From CAYOLL01 sp964404765 [NCBI: uncultured Gemmatimonadota bacterium] (GTDB taxonomy: Bacteria; 4572-55): DNA of 23,342 bases. Within the stretch, counting starts at the first letter, position 1, and every line of letters begins with the position of its first letter. The DNA lies in the NCBI GenBank assembly GCA_964404765.1, contig CAYOLL010000096.1, forward strand, positions 1 through 23,342, read 5' to 3'. The position numbers and the translations under genes are program-made. A model generated the notes under the pieces. It saw only the letters and a program-made list of their open reading frames with translations. It was not told where the DNA came from and ran no database searches. Shown in pieces: positions 22,847 to 23,342 of this stretch.

Positions 22847-23025
22847 AACCTTGCGAAGGTTAAACTTGCCACGGAGTCAATATTTTCAAGGTTCGCTGAA
22901 CTCCCGGCGTGAGCCTTCGCAAGGTTGTTTTGTGAAAGTGTGGAAAACCTTGCGAAGGTTAAACTTACCGCGGAGTCAATATTTTCAGGATTCGCTGAAC
23001 TCCCGGAGTGAACCTTCGCAAGGTT
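22847..23025. repeat. Two tandem 80-bp palindromic elements
   Basis: Element A (22847-22926) and element B (22946-23025) are direct repeats at 99-base spacing with about six differences. Each begins with AACCTTGCGAAGGTT and ends with its reverse complement (A)A(C/G)CCTTCGCAAGGTT-type sequence. Each end is itself a hairpin, so four hairpins occur in the pyrC 3' region. Frames across them (87 codons on the plus strand) show a 33-residue echo of the repeat and are not genes. Confidence 0.88.
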
Positions 23026-23063
23026 GTTTTGTAAAGGATTTAAAGGATTTAGAAATAGTAAGA

Positions 23064-23097
23064 GCCGGGCGTGGCTTAACTGCGCCCGGCTTTTTTT
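23064..23097 (+). terminator. Rho-independent terminator of the pyr operon
   Basis: An 8-bp GC-rich stem GCCGGGCG (23064-23071) pairs with CGCCCGGC (23083-23090) and is followed by seven T. It is the first strong terminator after pyrC. Confidence 0.93.
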
Positions 23098-23342
23098 ATT
23101 AGCATCGGATATCGGACGCTTCAAAACCTCTGCGTGAGTAGGGTAAAAAACTTAGTTTGAATTATTCATCACAGAGACACGCAGAACACGGAGAAAAAAG
23201 AATAAAGGGTTGGCGCGGTTGCAGTCGAAAATTCATTTTATAGAATTAAAATCGAAAAACGTATTCCGTATTCCGAGGAGGCCGGCCCCTTAGCCCAGGT
23301 TCCGCGCTGTAGCACTCGGATCCTTATTTCATGCGGATCGGA
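23098..23342. other. Intergenic end of window, dispersed-repeat-like
   Basis: No credible gene on either strand. It contains ATCACAGAG...CGCAGAACACGGAGAAAA (23170-23200), and a similar TTCAGGATCACAGAG lies at 47-61 at the other end of the window. GTATTCCGTATTCCG (about 23262-23276) is a short tandem. Both look like degenerate dispersed intergenic repeats. Confidence 0.5.

Noticed and set aside
22847-23025. Possible CRISPR-like array
   Set aside because: Only two units occur. The whole 80-bp unit is conserved rather than having unique spacers, and no cas gene is near.
22839-23102. 87-codon plus-strand frame after pyrC with 33-residue repeats
   Set aside because: The periodicity reflects the 99-base spacing of the palindromic elements, which is a multiple of three. 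The frame runs into the terminator.
21499-23124. 541-codon open frame on the minus strand across pyrC and the downstream repeats
   Set aside because: It is antisense to pyrC. Its N-terminal part is translated repeat units and its His/Gly-rich sequence is typical of a shadow frame.

Overview
The window reads as a chromosomal segment of a Gram-negative, roughly 50% GC bacterium of the FCB (Bacteroidota/Ignavibacteria/Calditrichota/KSB1-like) assemblage. The clues are a secreted protein with a type IX secretion (YPNPF...) C-terminal sorting domain, several lipoproteins and exported TPR proteins, and many short palindromic intergenic repeats of the kind common in such genomes. Species cannot be read from the sequence. 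I see no rRNA, tRNA, CRISPR array or complete insertion sequence.

Left part (1-8238), genes mostly on the minus strand. A TauE/SafE-type anion exporter and a glutamine amidotransferase (trpG/pabA) share a good sigma-70 promoter at 2027-2055. The 3' end of trpG is tandemly duplicated in a 309-bp unit. Next come a lytic transglycosylase with its own terminator, a small exported protein of unknown function, a 917-residue exported TPR protein, and an Rpn/PD-(D/E)XK 'transposase-like' nuclease behind a palindromic MITE-like element. The gap from 7482 to 8238 holds palindromic repeats and the C-terminal remnant of a DUF1016/YhcG-like nuclease gene.

Middle part (8239-18691), a signalling cluster. 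On the minus strand lie a GAF-PAS-SpoIIE (PP2C) phosphatase, an overlapping or closely spaced sugar-binding lipoprotein with no permease nearby, and a small DCC-family protein. Divergent from them is a 1348-residue protein with two class III cyclase domains, a STAND/AAA ATPase and TPRs, the layout of animal soluble adenylyl cyclase. It is followed by a sigma-54 activator without a receiver domain. The two divergent sigma-70 promoters are clear, and an 11-bp perfect inverted repeat spans them as a possible looping operator. Downstream, a candidate sigma-54 (-24/-12) promoter precedes the secreted sorting-domain protein. A reasonable hypothesis is a sensing circuit in which the cyclase/ATPase and the phosphatase feed a sigma-54 activator that controls a surface protein.

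Right part (18692-23342), a pyrimidine operon. A sigma-70 promoter, a PyrR-binding RNA hairpin and an intrinsic terminator form an attenuator. Unexpectedly, it is followed first by two paralogous small lipoprotein genes and only then by pyrR, pyrB and pyrC, which overlap or nearly touch. The operon ends with two tandem 80-bp palindromic elements and a strong terminator at 23064-23097. The last 245 bases contain only dispersed-repeat-like sequence.
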